A DNA stretch of 64,000 nt from Sphingomonas kyeonggiensis. Lineage in GTDB: Bacteria; Pseudomonadota; Alphaproteobacteria; Sphingomonadales; Sphingomonadaceae. The DNA lies in the NCBI RefSeq assembly GCF_014204495.1, contig NZ_JACHLN010000001.1:1302001-1366000 (forward strand), written 5' to 3'. Under the pieces are notes generated by a model. The model saw only the letters and a list, made by a program, of their open reading frames with translations, did no database searches and was not told the DNA's origin. Of the stretch, positions 21,701 through 30,477 are shown piece by piece; within the stretch, counting starts at the first letter, position 1, and the number at the start of each line of letters is the position of its first letter. A program made the position numbers and the translations under genes.

Positions 21701-21902
21701 GATCCCTCGGATATAGGGGCAACTATTGGATTGGGGACACCTAATTTGGTCGGGATCCCGGCTATTTTTCATAACGGCTATTCGTTCGCTTCGCGGGAGC
21801 CGCGATCCCGGCGCGCCGTAACGATATCTGCCGACTTGCGCCTGCGCCAAGCCGTGCTACCGAAGCGATATACCGAGTTACGCCCGAGAGGTTCCCCCCG
21901 AA

Positions 21903-23591
21903 ATGATCCGTAACACCACGCCGCTCGCCCTTGCGCTGTTGCTGGCGATGCCCGCCTATGCCCAGAACGCCCCCGCACCGGCCCCGGCACCCGCGCCGAC
22001 CGCCGCCGAGCGCAACGCGATCATCAATGCCGAGCTGCCGGCCGACCAGGCCGCGCTCAAGAGCCATGTGATGTTCCTCGCCTCGGACGCGCTCAAGGGC
22101 CGCGAGGCGGGCAGCAACGAGTTCAACATCGCCGCGCAATATGTCGCGTCGCAATTCTATTCGGCGGGCCTCAAGCCGGCCGGCGATGACGGCGGCTATC
22201 TGCAGAATGTGCCGCTGATCAGTGCCAAGCTCGACGGTCCCGGCACCTTCTCGCTCACGCGCAAGGGCGGCACGCCGGTCGCGCTCGAATTCGGCAAGGA
22301 CTTCGTCTCCTCGGCCAATCCGGAGACGCCCGACTACACCGTCACCGCGCCGGTGGTGTTCGTCGGCTACGGCATCGTCGGCCAGGGCCGCGACGACTAT
22401 AAGGGCGTCAATGTGAAGGGTAAGATCGTCGCCTATTTCGGTGGCGCGCCCGAGAGCTTCCCCGGCGAAGTCGCCGCGCATTTCTCCAACCCGGCATCCA
22501 AGTCGGAGATCGCCGCCAAGCATGGCGCGGTCGCCACGATCACGCTCGAATCGCCGCGCACCGCCAAGACGCGCCCGTTCAGCGTCTATGCCGGCGCGGT
22601 GGCGCGGGCGCGCTTCACCTGGGGCAACGCCAACGGCACCGGCCATATCGCCGCGCCGGGCACGCCTTCGGCCGGCACGGTCAGCCTGGTCGGCGCCGAG
22701 AAGCTGTTCGCCGGGGCCAAGCAGAAATGGGCCGATATCGCCAAGGCGGCCGAAGCCGATGACGCGAAGTTCAAGGCCGAGGCGCTGCCGGTGAGCATCA
22801 CCGTCGCCGCCAAGACCGCGCTCACGCCCGTCCAGAGCTATAACGTCGCCGGCATGCTGCCGGGCAGCGATCCGACCCTGTCGAAGGAAGTCGTGGTCCT
22901 TTCCGCGCATCTCGATCACATCGGTGTCGGCCGCCCGGACAAGACCGGCGACACGATCAACAACGGCGCGCTCGACGACGCGGTCGGCATCGCCTCGCTG
23001 ATCGAGGAAGCCAAGCGCTTCAAGACGGCGGGCACCAAGCCGCGCCGCTCGATCCTGTTCCTCGCGGTCACCGCCGAGGAGAAGGGCCTGGTCGGCTCGG
23101 ACTATTTCGCCAACAACCCCACCGTGCCGCTGTCGAGCATCGTCGCCGATGTGAACCTCGACATGCCGATCATCACCTACAAGTTCCAGGACATCGTGGT
23201 GTACGGCGCCAGCCACTCGACGCTCGGCCCGATCGTCGAGCGCGCCGGCAAGGCGATCGGCGTGCCGCTGTCCGACGATCCGCTGCCCGGTGAGAACATC
23301 TTCGTCCGTTCGGACCATTATAATTTCGTCCGCAAGGGCGTGCCCTCGGTCTTCCTGTGGCCGGGTGCCGGCGGCCCGGGCCGCGCGGCGATCGATCACT
23401 TCATGAAGAACCACTACCACCAGCCCTCGGACGAAGTCGGCCAGCTGCCGGCGATCGACTGGGAATCGGGGGTGCGCTTCGTCGATGTGAACTATCGCAT
23501 CGCCCGCGAGATCGCCGATGGCGACCAGAAGCCGGTGTGGAACAAGGGCGATTTCTTCGGCCTCACCTATGAAGGCGCGGGCGCCAAGTGA
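21903..23591 (+). CDS. Secreted M28 family metallopeptidase, copy 1
   Basis: A 562-residue secreted di-zinc aminopeptidase-like protein. A signal peptide ends near AYAQ and is followed by an Ala-Pro linker. A PA-like insert spans the middle. The M28 zinc ligands are visible: HLDH (about 336), the Asp of LDDAVG (about 358), AEEKG (about 394), NLDMP (about 419) and SDHYNF (about 470). It starts at ATG 21903 after GAGAGG. It is the first of three tandem homologous genes; the shared HVxFLASDAxxGR entry and WNKGDFFG exit mark them as paralogues. Natural substrates are unknown. Confidence 0.93.
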   Translation: MIRNTTPLALALLLAMPAYAQNAPAPAPAPAPTAAERNAIINAELPADQAALKSHVMFLASDALKGREAGSNEFNIAAQYVASQFYSAGLKPAGDDGGYLQNVPLISAKLDGPGTFSLTRKGGTPVALEFGKDFVSSANPETPDYTVTAPVVFVGYGIVGQGRDDYKGVNVKGKIVAYFGGAPESFPGEVAAHFSNPASKSEIAAKHGAVATITLESPRTAKTRPFSVYAGAVARARFTWGNANGTGHIAAPGTPSAGTVSLVGAEKLFAGAKQKWADIAKAAEADDAKFKAEALPVSITVAAKTALTPVQSYNVAGMLPGSDPTLSKEVVVLSAHLDHIGVGRPDKTGDTINNGALDDAVGIASLIEEAKRFKTAGTKPRRSILFLAVTAEEKGLVGSDYFANNPTVPLSSIVADVNLDMPIITYKFQDIVVYGASHSTLGPIVERAGKAIGVPLSDDPLPGENIFVRSDHYNFVRKGVPSVFLWPGAGGPGRAAIDHFMKNHYHQPSDEVGQLPAIDWESGVRFVDVNYRIAREIADGDQKPVWNKGDFFGLTYEGAGAK

Positions 23592-25165
23592 TGATGAAGC
23601 GCGCACTCCTGCTCGCCGCGACCCTGCTCGCGGCGACTCCCGCTTTCGCCCAGGACCTCAGCAAGGACGAGGCGGCGCTCAAGGCGCATGTCCAGTTCCT
23701 CGCCTCCGATGCGATGAAGGGCCGCGATACCGGTTCGCCGGAGCTGACCATCGCCGAGCAATATGTCGCGGCGCAGATGCTCGCGGCCGGGCTCAAGCCG
23801 GCGGGCGTGGACGGGACCTGGTTCCAGCCGGTGCCGCTGGTCGCCTACAAGTCGGCCGATCACGGCACGCTCGTCATGACCCGCGGCGGGGTCCAGACCC
23901 CGCTCGAATGGGGCAAGGACTATGTCGCTCGCGCGGTGCCGTCCAACCCCAAGGTCGCGGTGGCCGGCCCGGTGGTCTTCGCCGGCTATGGCAGCGAGGC
24001 CGAATATAAGGGGCTGAACGCCAAGGGCGCGATCGTCGCGGTGCTGCGCGATTCACCGCATGACCTGCCGAGCGACATCCGCGCGCATTCGTCGCAGCCC
24101 GACCAGCAGGCTGCGGTTGCCGCCCGGCACGGCGCGGTCGGCGTGATCCTGCTCGAGGGCAATGCCCGCCACGCGATCTTCCCGTTCGCGGTCAGCGTCG
24201 GCTATGCGCAGAGCGAGGCGATGACCTGGGCCGGATCGGATGCCGGCGGCGGCGCGCCGCCCTTCGCCTATCTGGGCTTTGATGGCGCGGCGAAGCTGTT
24301 CGCCGGTTCGAAGATCAAGTGGGACGCCGTGCTCGCCGCCGACAAGGCGGACAAGAAGCTGCCCACCGGCGCGATCGGCGTGACGATCACCGGCACCGCC
24401 AACACCGCGATCCGCAAGCTCAGCGCCAACAATGTCGCCGGCCTGTTGCCGGGCACCGACAAGGCGGGCGAATATGTGGTGATCTCCGCCCATCTCGATC
24501 ATGTCGGCGTCGGCAAGCCCGATGCGAAGGGCGACACCATCTATAACGGCGCGATGGACAATGCCGTGGGCACCGCCTCGATGCTCGAGGTCGCCCGGCG
24601 CTTCCAGGCATCGGGCAAGGCGCCGAGCCGCTCGATCCTGTTCGTTGCGGTGACGGCGGAGGAGAAGGGGCTGGTCGGCTCCGAATATTTCGCCGCCAAC
24701 CCGACCGTGCCCAAGGGATCGATCGTCGCCGACGTCAATCTCGACATGCCGATCCTGACCTACAATTTCGTCGATCTGGTCGCGTATGGCGCGGATCGCA
24801 GCACGGTGGGCAAGATCGTCGAGCAGGCGGCGGCGGCCGAGGGCGTCAAGCTGGTGCCCGATCCCACGCCCGAGGAAGCAAGCTTCGTCCGCTCGGATCA
24901 CTACAGCTTCGTCAAGGCGGGCATCCCCGCGGTCTCGCTCGATCTCGGGCCGGGCGGCGAGGGGGCTGCCGCGACCAAGGAGTTCCTCGACAAGCATTAC
25001 CACCAGCCTTCGGATCAGGTCGAACTGATCAACTGGAAGCAGGGGCTGCGCTTCGTCGGGCTCAACTATGCGATCGCCCGCGCCATCGCCGACGGCGCGG
25101 ACAAGCCGGTTTGGAACAAGGGCGACTTCTTCGGTACGCTGTACAAGGGCCCGATGGCGAAATGA
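23591..25165 (+). CDS. Secreted M28 family metallopeptidase, copy 2
   Basis: A 524-residue paralogue of the preceding gene. The signal peptide ends at AFAQ; HVQFLASDAMKGRDTG opens the mature enzyme. Zinc ligands appear as HLDH (about 300), MDNAVG, AEEKG (about 356), NLDMP (about 383) and SDHYSF (about 435). The start overlaps the previous stop (TGATG; GTG 23588 and ATG 23594 are alternatives), and it overlaps the third copy by ATGA, so all three are coupled. It lacks the long Ala-Pro linker of copy 1. Confidence 0.93.
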   Translation: MMKRALLLAATLLAATPAFAQDLSKDEAALKAHVQFLASDAMKGRDTGSPELTIAEQYVAAQMLAAGLKPAGVDGTWFQPVPLVAYKSADHGTLVMTRGGVQTPLEWGKDYVARAVPSNPKVAVAGPVVFAGYGSEAEYKGLNAKGAIVAVLRDSPHDLPSDIRAHSSQPDQQAAVAARHGAVGVILLEGNARHAIFPFAVSVGYAQSEAMTWAGSDAGGGAPPFAYLGFDGAAKLFAGSKIKWDAVLAADKADKKLPTGAIGVTITGTANTAIRKLSANNVAGLLPGTDKAGEYVVISAHLDHVGVGKPDAKGDTIYNGAMDNAVGTASMLEVARRFQASGKAPSRSILFVAVTAEEKGLVGSEYFAANPTVPKGSIVADVNLDMPILTYNFVDLVAYGADRSTVGKIVEQAAAAEGVKLVPDPTPEEASFVRSDHYSFVKAGIPAVSLDLGPGGEGAAATKEFLDKHYHQPSDQVELINWKQGLRFVGLNYAIARAIADGADKPVWNKGDFFGTLYKGPMAK

Positions 25166-26784
25166 TCCTGCGCCGTTTCCTCCTCGCCGCCGCGCTGCTC
25201 GCGGCACCGCTTGCGCATGCGCAGACGGCGCCCCAGCCGCTGCCGCCCGAACAGGCGGCGTTGAAGGGGCATGTCCAGTTCCTCGCCTCGGATGCGATGC
25301 GCGGGCGCGAGGCGGGAACGCGCGACTATGAGATCGCGGCCGAATATGTCGCGGCGCAGATGCTCGCGATCGGGCTGCAGCCGGGGGTGGAGGGCAGCTG
25401 GTTCCAGCCGCTCAAGCTGGTGGCGTTCAAGCCGGCCGAGAAGGCGAAGTGGAGCCTGGTGCGCGGGAACAGCGAGATCCCGCTCCAGTTCGGCATCGAT
25501 TTCGTCAACACCCCGGCGCCGGCCACCCCGGACTTCAAGGCCGAGGGCGGGATGGTCTTCGCCGGCTACGGCATCGTCTATCCCGAGGGGAAGCGCGACG
25601 ATTACAAGGGGCTCGACGTGAAGGGGAAGATCGTCGCGATCCTCCCCGGCGTGCCCAAGGGGCTGCCCAACGAAGTCGAGGCGCATTTCGGCGACGACGA
25701 GGCGAAGGCGGCGATCGCGCAGGCCAGGGGCGCGGTGGCGGTGGTCGTGCTCGAATCGGTGGCGCAGCGCGAGCAGTTCCCGTTCGAGGCGATCGTTCCC
25801 TATTACGACTATGAGCGGAATAGCTGGGCGCGGCCGGACGGCACCGCCTTCGCCATCGCTGCGGGGGCGCCGCCGGTCGGCTATGTCGGCGGCACCGGCG
25901 CCGAGAAGCTGTTCCAGGGCGCGAAGATCAAATGGTCCGAGGTGCTGGCCGCTGAGCGCAAGGGCACGAAGATCCCGACCGGCCCGCTGGTCGGCACGCT
26001 CAAGGTGGCGAGCAAGACGCGGCTGGTGACCCAGTCGACGCGCAACGTCGTCGGGATGATCCCGGGCAGCGATCCTGCGCTCAAGGGGGAATATGTCGTG
26101 CTCTCCGCGCACCTCGACCATGTCGGGGTGGGCGACGCGGTGAATGGCGACCGCATCTATAACGGCGCGATGGACAATGCGGTGGGCGTCGCGACGATGC
26201 TCGAGGTGGCGCGCAAGTTCGTGGCTTCCGGCGAGAAGCCGAAGCGCTCGATGCTGTTCGTGGCGCTGGCGGGGGAGGAGAAGGGGCTGCTCGGCTCCGA
26301 CTATTTCGCGCATTACCCGCCGGTGCCGAAGGACAAGCTCGTCGCCGACGTCAACATGGACATGCCGATCCTTACCTATCCGCTGGTCGATGTGGTGGCG
26401 CTGGGCGGCGAGCGCTCGAGCCTGGGGCCGGTGATCGCGGCGGCGGCGGCGAGCGAGGGACTGAAGGTCGTGCCCGATCCGAGCCCGGAGGAGATGTTCT
26501 TCGTCCGCTCGGACCACTACAGCTTCGTCAAGGCCGGCATCCCCGCCGTGTCGCTCGATACCGGGCCGGGCGGGCAGGGCGCCGAGGCGCAGAAGAAGTT
26601 CCTCGCCGAGAATTACCACAAGCCCTCCGACCAGATCGACCTGCCGTTCGACTGGAACTCGGCCGCCAAGTATATGCGGCTGAACTATGCGATCGCCCGC
26701 ACCCTCACCGACGCGCCCGAGCGGCCGCGCTGGAACAAGGGCGATTTCTTCGGGGTCCAGTTCGGGGGCTATGGGGCGGAGTAA
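25162..26784 (+). CDS. Secreted M28 family metallopeptidase, copy 3
   Basis: A 540-residue third paralogue. The signal peptide ends at AHAQ and the mature enzyme opens with HVQFLASDAMRGREAG. Zinc ligands are HLDH (about 316), MDNAVG, EEKG (about 371), NMDMP (about 398) and SDHYSF (about 450), so the site looks complete. ATG 25162 overlaps the copy 2 stop. By eye it is closer to copy 2 than to copy 1 (shared HYSFVKAGIPAVSLD). An SDR gene follows six bases later. Confidence 0.93.
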   Translation: MILRRFLLAAALLAAPLAHAQTAPQPLPPEQAALKGHVQFLASDAMRGREAGTRDYEIAAEYVAAQMLAIGLQPGVEGSWFQPLKLVAFKPAEKAKWSLVRGNSEIPLQFGIDFVNTPAPATPDFKAEGGMVFAGYGIVYPEGKRDDYKGLDVKGKIVAILPGVPKGLPNEVEAHFGDDEAKAAIAQARGAVAVVVLESVAQREQFPFEAIVPYYDYERNSWARPDGTAFAIAAGAPPVGYVGGTGAEKLFQGAKIKWSEVLAAERKGTKIPTGPLVGTLKVASKTRLVTQSTRNVVGMIPGSDPALKGEYVVLSAHLDHVGVGDAVNGDRIYNGAMDNAVGVATMLEVARKFVASGEKPKRSMLFVALAGEEKGLLGSDYFAHYPPVPKDKLVADVNMDMPILTYPLVDVVALGGERSSLGPVIAAAAASEGLKVVPDPSPEEMFFVRSDHYSFVKAGIPAVSLDTGPGGQGAEAQKKFLAENYHKPSDQIDLPFDWNSAAKYMRLNYAIARTLTDAPERPRWNKGDFFGVQFGGYGAE

Positions 26785-26790
26785 AGCGGC

Positions 26791-27600
26791 ATGCGGCTGC
26801 TGGTGTTCGGTCCGGGCTATAGCGCCAGCCGCCTGATCGCGTGGCTGGCGGGGCGGGCGGAGATCGCCACCGTCACCCGCGAGACCTTCGTGGGCCGCGC
26901 GGGCGAGATCGCGGGCGCCACGCATATCCTCTCCACCGTCCCGCCGGGCGCGGACGACCCGGTTCTCGCGGCATATGGCCGGGAGATCGCCGCCTCGGGC
27001 GCGTGGATCGGCTATCTCTCCTCGACCGGCGTCTATGGCGACACGGGCGGCGCCTGGGTGGACGAGACCGCGCCCATCGGCACCGGCCGCCGCACCGCGC
27101 GTAGCGAGGCCGATGCCGCCTGGCTGGCGCTCGGTGCCCGGGTCTTCCGCCTGCCCGGTATCTACGGCCCCGGCCGCTCCCCGCTCGACCGCATCCGCGC
27201 CGGCGAGGCCAGGCGGATCGACGTGCCGGGGCAGGTGTTCAGCCGGGTGCATGTCGACGATATCGTGGGCGGCGTGATCGCGGGCTTCGACGGGCCGCCC
27301 GGCGCCTATAACCTCGCCGACGATCGCCCCGCGCCGCAGAGCGAGGTCATCGCCCATGGCTGCGCGCTGTTGGGCCTGCCGGTTCCGCCGCTGGTGCCGC
27401 TCGAACAGGCGAACCTCAGCCCCCAGGCCCGCGCCTTCTACGCCGAGAACCGGCGCGTCGCGAACGGCAAGGCGAAGCGCATCCTCGGCTGGCGCCCGGG
27501 CTATCCGGACTACCGGTTGGGCCTGCGTGCCTTGAGCGCCACGACCAACCCGGCGACCACCAGCACCGCGCCGCCCGCCGCCAGCCACGACCAGCGATAG
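26791..27600 (+). CDS. SDR-family NAD(P)-dependent epimerase/oxidoreductase-like protein
   Basis: The 269-residue protein starts MRLLVFGPGYSASRL, a Rossmann glycine motif in the atypical GPGYSA form of YeeZ-like extended SDRs. It has YLSSTGVYGD (the Ser and Tyr-region motif) and RLPGIYGPGRSPLDRI. The canonical YxxxK lysine is not obvious, as in YeeZ-like members, so catalysis is uncertain. It lies six bases after the M28 array. Its last 91 bases overlap the convergent DMT exporter gene. Confidence 0.85.
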   Translation: MRLLVFGPGYSASRLIAWLAGRAEIATVTRETFVGRAGEIAGATHILSTVPPGADDPVLAAYGREIAASGAWIGYLSSTGVYGDTGGAWVDETAPIGTGRRTARSEADAAWLALGARVFRLPGIYGPGRSPLDRIRAGEARRIDVPGQVFSRVHVDDIVGGVIAGFDGPPGAYNLADDRPAPQSEVIAHGCALLGLPVPPLVPLEQANLSPQARAFYAENRRVANGKAKRILGWRPGYPDYRLGLRALSATTNPATTSTAPPAASHDQR

Positions 27601-28427
27601 CCCTCGAACAGGGTCGAGAAGAGCATCGCGATCACCGGGATCAGCACCCCGGTATAGGCCGCCTTGGCCGGGCCGATCGTGCGGATCAGCCGGAAATAGA
27701 GGCTGAAGCTCACCGCCGATCCCAGCACGCCGAGATAGAGGATGCCCCCGGCATAGCTGGGCCGCCAGTCGAACACCGGCGCGCCGACCGTGGCGAGCGC
27801 GAACAGCCCATCGAGCGCCGCGCCGCTCAGCATCGCCCAGCCGAGCATCGTCGCCATCGGATAGGCCTTGGCAGTGCTGGTCGCCTGCATCACGTTCGCT
27901 ACCGACGCGCACATCACCCCGCCGAGCGCGATAGTGATGCCGAGCAGCGCGGCATGCGGGCCCACCAGGCTCAGCCGCGCCTCATGGACGAACAGCAGCG
28001 CGACGCCGGCCACCGCGATGGCCGAGCCGATCACCAGCTGCCGCCCCATCTTCTGGCCGAGGAAGACCCGCGCCAGCACCGCATTGGGCACCAGCAGCAA
28101 CGCATAGACCACCGCGACCACGCCCGAGGTGATGTACTGCTCGGAGCGGTAGACGAGGTTGAAGTTGAGCACGAACTGGGCGAGCCCGAGCAGCACCGCG
28201 AAGCCGACGCCGCGCGCATCCATCTTCAGGCTTTCGCCACGCAGCAGCGCCCAGCCGAGCATCGTCACGCCCGCCACGGTGAAGCGATAGGTCACCGACC
28301 AGCTCGGCGGCACCACCAGCAGCTGGTCGCGGATCACGATCCAGGTCGATCCCCAGATCAGCGTGACGATCGCGAAGGGGATCAGGACGCTGAGGCGGGT
28401 GGATTGGGGGGCGGGCTCCGCGGTCAC
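27510..28427 (-). CDS. DMT/EamA-family exporter
   Basis: A 305-residue inner-membrane protein with ten predicted hydrophobic segments in two five-helix EamA repeats (the second begins near HAALLGITIALG). Family members such as RhtA export amino acids or metabolites. Its ATG overlaps the stop of the upstream threonine aldolase gene, so the two are coupled; export of a threonine-related metabolite is inference. The 3' end overlaps the SDR gene on the other strand by 91 bases. Confidence 0.9.
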   Translation of the reverse strand: MTAEPAPQSTRLSVLIPFAIVTLIWGSTWIVIRDQLLVVPPSWSVTYRFTVAGVTMLGWALLRGESLKMDARGVGFAVLLGLAQFVLNFNLVYRSEQYITSGVVAVVYALLLVPNAVLARVFLGQKMGRQLVIGSAIAVAGVALLFVHEARLSLVGPHAALLGITIALGGVMCASVANVMQATSTAKAYPMATMLGWAMLSGAALDGLFALATVGAPVFDWRPSYAGGILYLGVLGSAVSFSLYFRLIRTIGPAKAAYTGVLIPVIAMLFSTLFEGYRWSWLAAGGAVLVVAGLVVALKARRPNR

Positions 28428-29425
28428 AGCGCCGCGATGGCGTCGGCCAGCGGCCGGATCGCATCCGCGCTCTGGTCCCAGCTGGTCACCAGCCGCACTT
28501 CGCCCTCGGCCCAGTCATAGAAGTCGAAGCCGAGCGCGCGCAGCGACGCCGCTTCCGCCGGGCTCACCTTGAGGAACACTTCATTGGCCTGCACCGGATG
28601 GACGAGCCGATCGCCCGCCGCCTGCGCGAGCAGCGCCGCGCCGGCATTGGCCGCGCGGCCGTTGCGGAGCCACAGATCGTCCTCGAGCAGTGCCAGAATC
28701 TGCGCCGCCAGATAGCGGCCCTTGGAGAAGAGCAGCCCCGCGCGCTTGCGGCGATAGAGCGTCGCCTCGGCCAGCTCGGGCTTGAAGAATATCAGCGCTT
28801 CGGCGCTCATCCCGCCATTCTTGACGAAGCCGAAGCTCAGCGCGTCTACGCCCGCGCGCCAGGTGACGTCGCCCGGATGGCAGCCGAGATGCGCCACGGC
28901 ATTGGCGAAGCGTGCGCCGTCCATGTGCAGCCCGAGCTTGCGCGCCTTCGCCAGCGCGCCGATCGCCGCGACTTCGTCGGGCGTATAGGCCAGGCCATAT
29001 TCGGTGGCGTTGGTGATCGAGATCGCATGCGGCTGGACCTGATGGACGTCCGGGCGGATCGGATCGATCACCGCGCGGATCGCGTCCGGCGTCAGCTTCG
29101 ATCCTTCGCCCTCGCCGACCAGCAGCTTGGCGCCATGCGTGTAGAATTCAGGCGCGCCGCACTCGTCGACATTGATATGCGCGTCGCGGTGGCAGACCAC
29201 GCCGCCATAGGGCGGGCAGAGCGCGGCAAGCGCAAGGCTGTTCGCCGCCGTGCCGGTCGGCACCCACAGCGCGCGCACCTGCGTGCCGAACAGGTCCGAG
29301 AACGCGCCGTCGAGCGACTTCGACCATTTGTCGCCGTCATAGGCGGTGTCGAGCTGGTTCACCTTGCCGAGCGCGGCGAAGACCTCGGGGCAGACGGCGG
29401 CGGCGTTGTCGGAGAAGAAGCGCAT
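28424..29425 (-). CDS. ltaE: Low-specificity L-threonine aldolase / beta-eliminating lyase family
   Basis: A PLP enzyme of 333 residues, predicted to cleave L-threonine or allo-threonine to glycine and acetaldehyde. It begins MRFFSDNAAAVCPEVFAAL, typical of the bacterial short form. It has the GTAANSLAL phosphate-binding region, HMDGARFANAV, and the Schiff-base lysine in LSFGFVKNGG. The start is chosen at 29425 by family alignment; 29437 (MDLPMRFF) is possible, and neither has a good Shine-Dalgarno. It is coupled to the DMT exporter downstream. Confidence 0.92.
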   Translation of the reverse strand: MRFFSDNAAAVCPEVFAALGKVNQLDTAYDGDKWSKSLDGAFSDLFGTQVRALWVPTGTAANSLALAALCPPYGGVVCHRDAHINVDECGAPEFYTHGAKLLVGEGEGSKLTPDAIRAVIDPIRPDVHQVQPHAISITNATEYGLAYTPDEVAAIGALAKARKLGLHMDGARFANAVAHLGCHPGDVTWRAGVDALSFGFVKNGGMSAEALIFFKPELAEATLYRRKRAGLLFSKGRYLAAQILALLEDDLWLRNGRAANAGAALLAQAAGDRLVHPVQANEVFLKVSPAEAASLRALGFDFYDWAEGEVRLVTSWDQSADAIRPLADAIAAL

Positions 29426-29557
29426 GGGGAGGTCCATGCGGGGGGGCAGGCGTAAGGTCAACAACGCTGCGCCCAAATCCGGTGGCGCCCTGTATCGACA
29501 TTCGGGGGCCGCTGTCAGTCTCCCAACTCCCTGGCAAAGGCCGAATGCCTATACCTG

Positions 29558-30283
29558 CTAGGGCTGGCGCTTCCTTATGGTCATCGACTTGAAATAGCCC
29601 TCGGACCCCGGCCCCACCCACAGGCCGATGCCCCCTTCCTCCGCGGGGAGCTTCAGATCGTTGACGATCAGGCTCGGCTGGCCGGCGCCATTGACGTAGA
29701 GCTGCGCGGTGGTGCCGCGGACCACGAGCTTGAGCCTGGTCCATGCGCCGGATTCCAGATCGGCATAGGATTCATATTGTCCCGGATGTTCCTTCCGCAG
29801 CCGATGCCAAGGATAGTCGGGATGGGAGATATATTGGGTGCTGTGATTGCGCCGCAGCTGGTCGGTGGCCCTGCCATTGGTCGGGCGGATGTAGATGGCC
29901 TCGAATTTCTTCGAATCCTCCGAAATCCGGAAGGCGATTCCAACGAAACCCCTGGCATCCGTATCGCCTTTCACCGGTTGCCCGGCCAGCACCAGGTCGA
30001 TCGTGAAATCCCTGGCCCGAACCCCATCGAGGCGTGCGAAGGTGGCATCGCTTGCGGGGCCGGCCCGAACCACCTCCAGGCGAAGCGCGCGCGAACCTCG
30101 ATACGTCACGCGGGAAGCATCGACACCGACTGCAGTGATCTCCGCTTTGTCGAGCGACATGCTCCTTGCGGATGTGGCCGCGCGTTCCCGGGATTGCGGG
30201 GACGCGCCGCTGGACGATGCGGCTAAAACTTCAAGGCACAATGCCGCGAGTTTCAAGGATCGGACTCTGGTGTCTCTCATCAT
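29558..30283 (-). CDS. Secreted lectin-like (LamG/3-keto-disaccharide-hydrolase-like fold) protein
   Basis: A 241-residue protein with a probable signal peptide (SLKLAALCLEVLAASSSGA). The mature part reads as a beta-sandwich: RALRLEVVRAG, FTIDLVLAGQP, FVGIAFRISEDSKKFEAIYIRPTNGR, WTRLKLVVRGTTAQLYVNG and EGGIGLWVGPGSEGYFKSM. This order is that of concanavalin-A-like domains found in DUF1080-type and LamG proteins. No catalytic residues are recognisable. G+C seems a little lower than its neighbours. It is the last gene of a minus-strand stretch after the PBP, but a hairpin and 194 bases separate them. Confidence 0.75.
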   Translation of the reverse strand: MMRDTRVRSLKLAALCLEVLAASSSGASPQSRERAATSARSMSLDKAEITAVGVDASRVTYRGSRALRLEVVRAGPASDATFARLDGVRARDFTIDLVLAGQPVKGDTDARGFVGIAFRISEDSKKFEAIYIRPTNGRATDQLRRNHSTQYISHPDYPWHRLRKEHPGQYESYADLESGAWTRLKLVVRGTTAQLYVNGAGQPSLIVNDLKLPAEEGGIGLWVGPGSEGYFKSMTIRKRQP

Positions 30284-30434
30284 CGGTGCGCTTTCCCCAG
30301 GTCGGATGCGCTATGCGTGCGCGCAATATCCATCCATTGCCGTTCGTCCGCCGCCGCCCTTGCTGCTGCCAACCTGAACGGGGAGGGGCAGGGCCCCCAA
30401 AACCCGGGCGGTATCAGCTTTCAGTTCTCTCGGT

Positions 30435-30454
30435 TCCCCGGCCTTCGCCGGGGA
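30435..30454. repeat. CCCCGGC-type hairpin after the PBP gene
   Basis: TCCCCGGC, loop CTTC, GCCGGGGA: a perfect 8-bp stem 24 bases past the PBP stop. It is a member of the recurrent intergenic palindrome family and a probable transcription end. Confidence 0.6.
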
Positions 30455-30477
30455 GATGCAGGGGCTCGACCTGAAAC

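Noticed and set aside
18881..21913. A 1010-codon open frame on the plus strand
   Set aside because: It is antisense to pepN, whose HEXXH and GAMEN motifs are intact on the other strand.
25066..27912. A 948-codon open frame on the minus strand
   Set aside because: It lies antisense to two M28 genes and the SDR gene, has an Arg/His/Asp-rich composition typical of the complementary strand of high-G+C codon usage, and shows no motif or membrane pattern.
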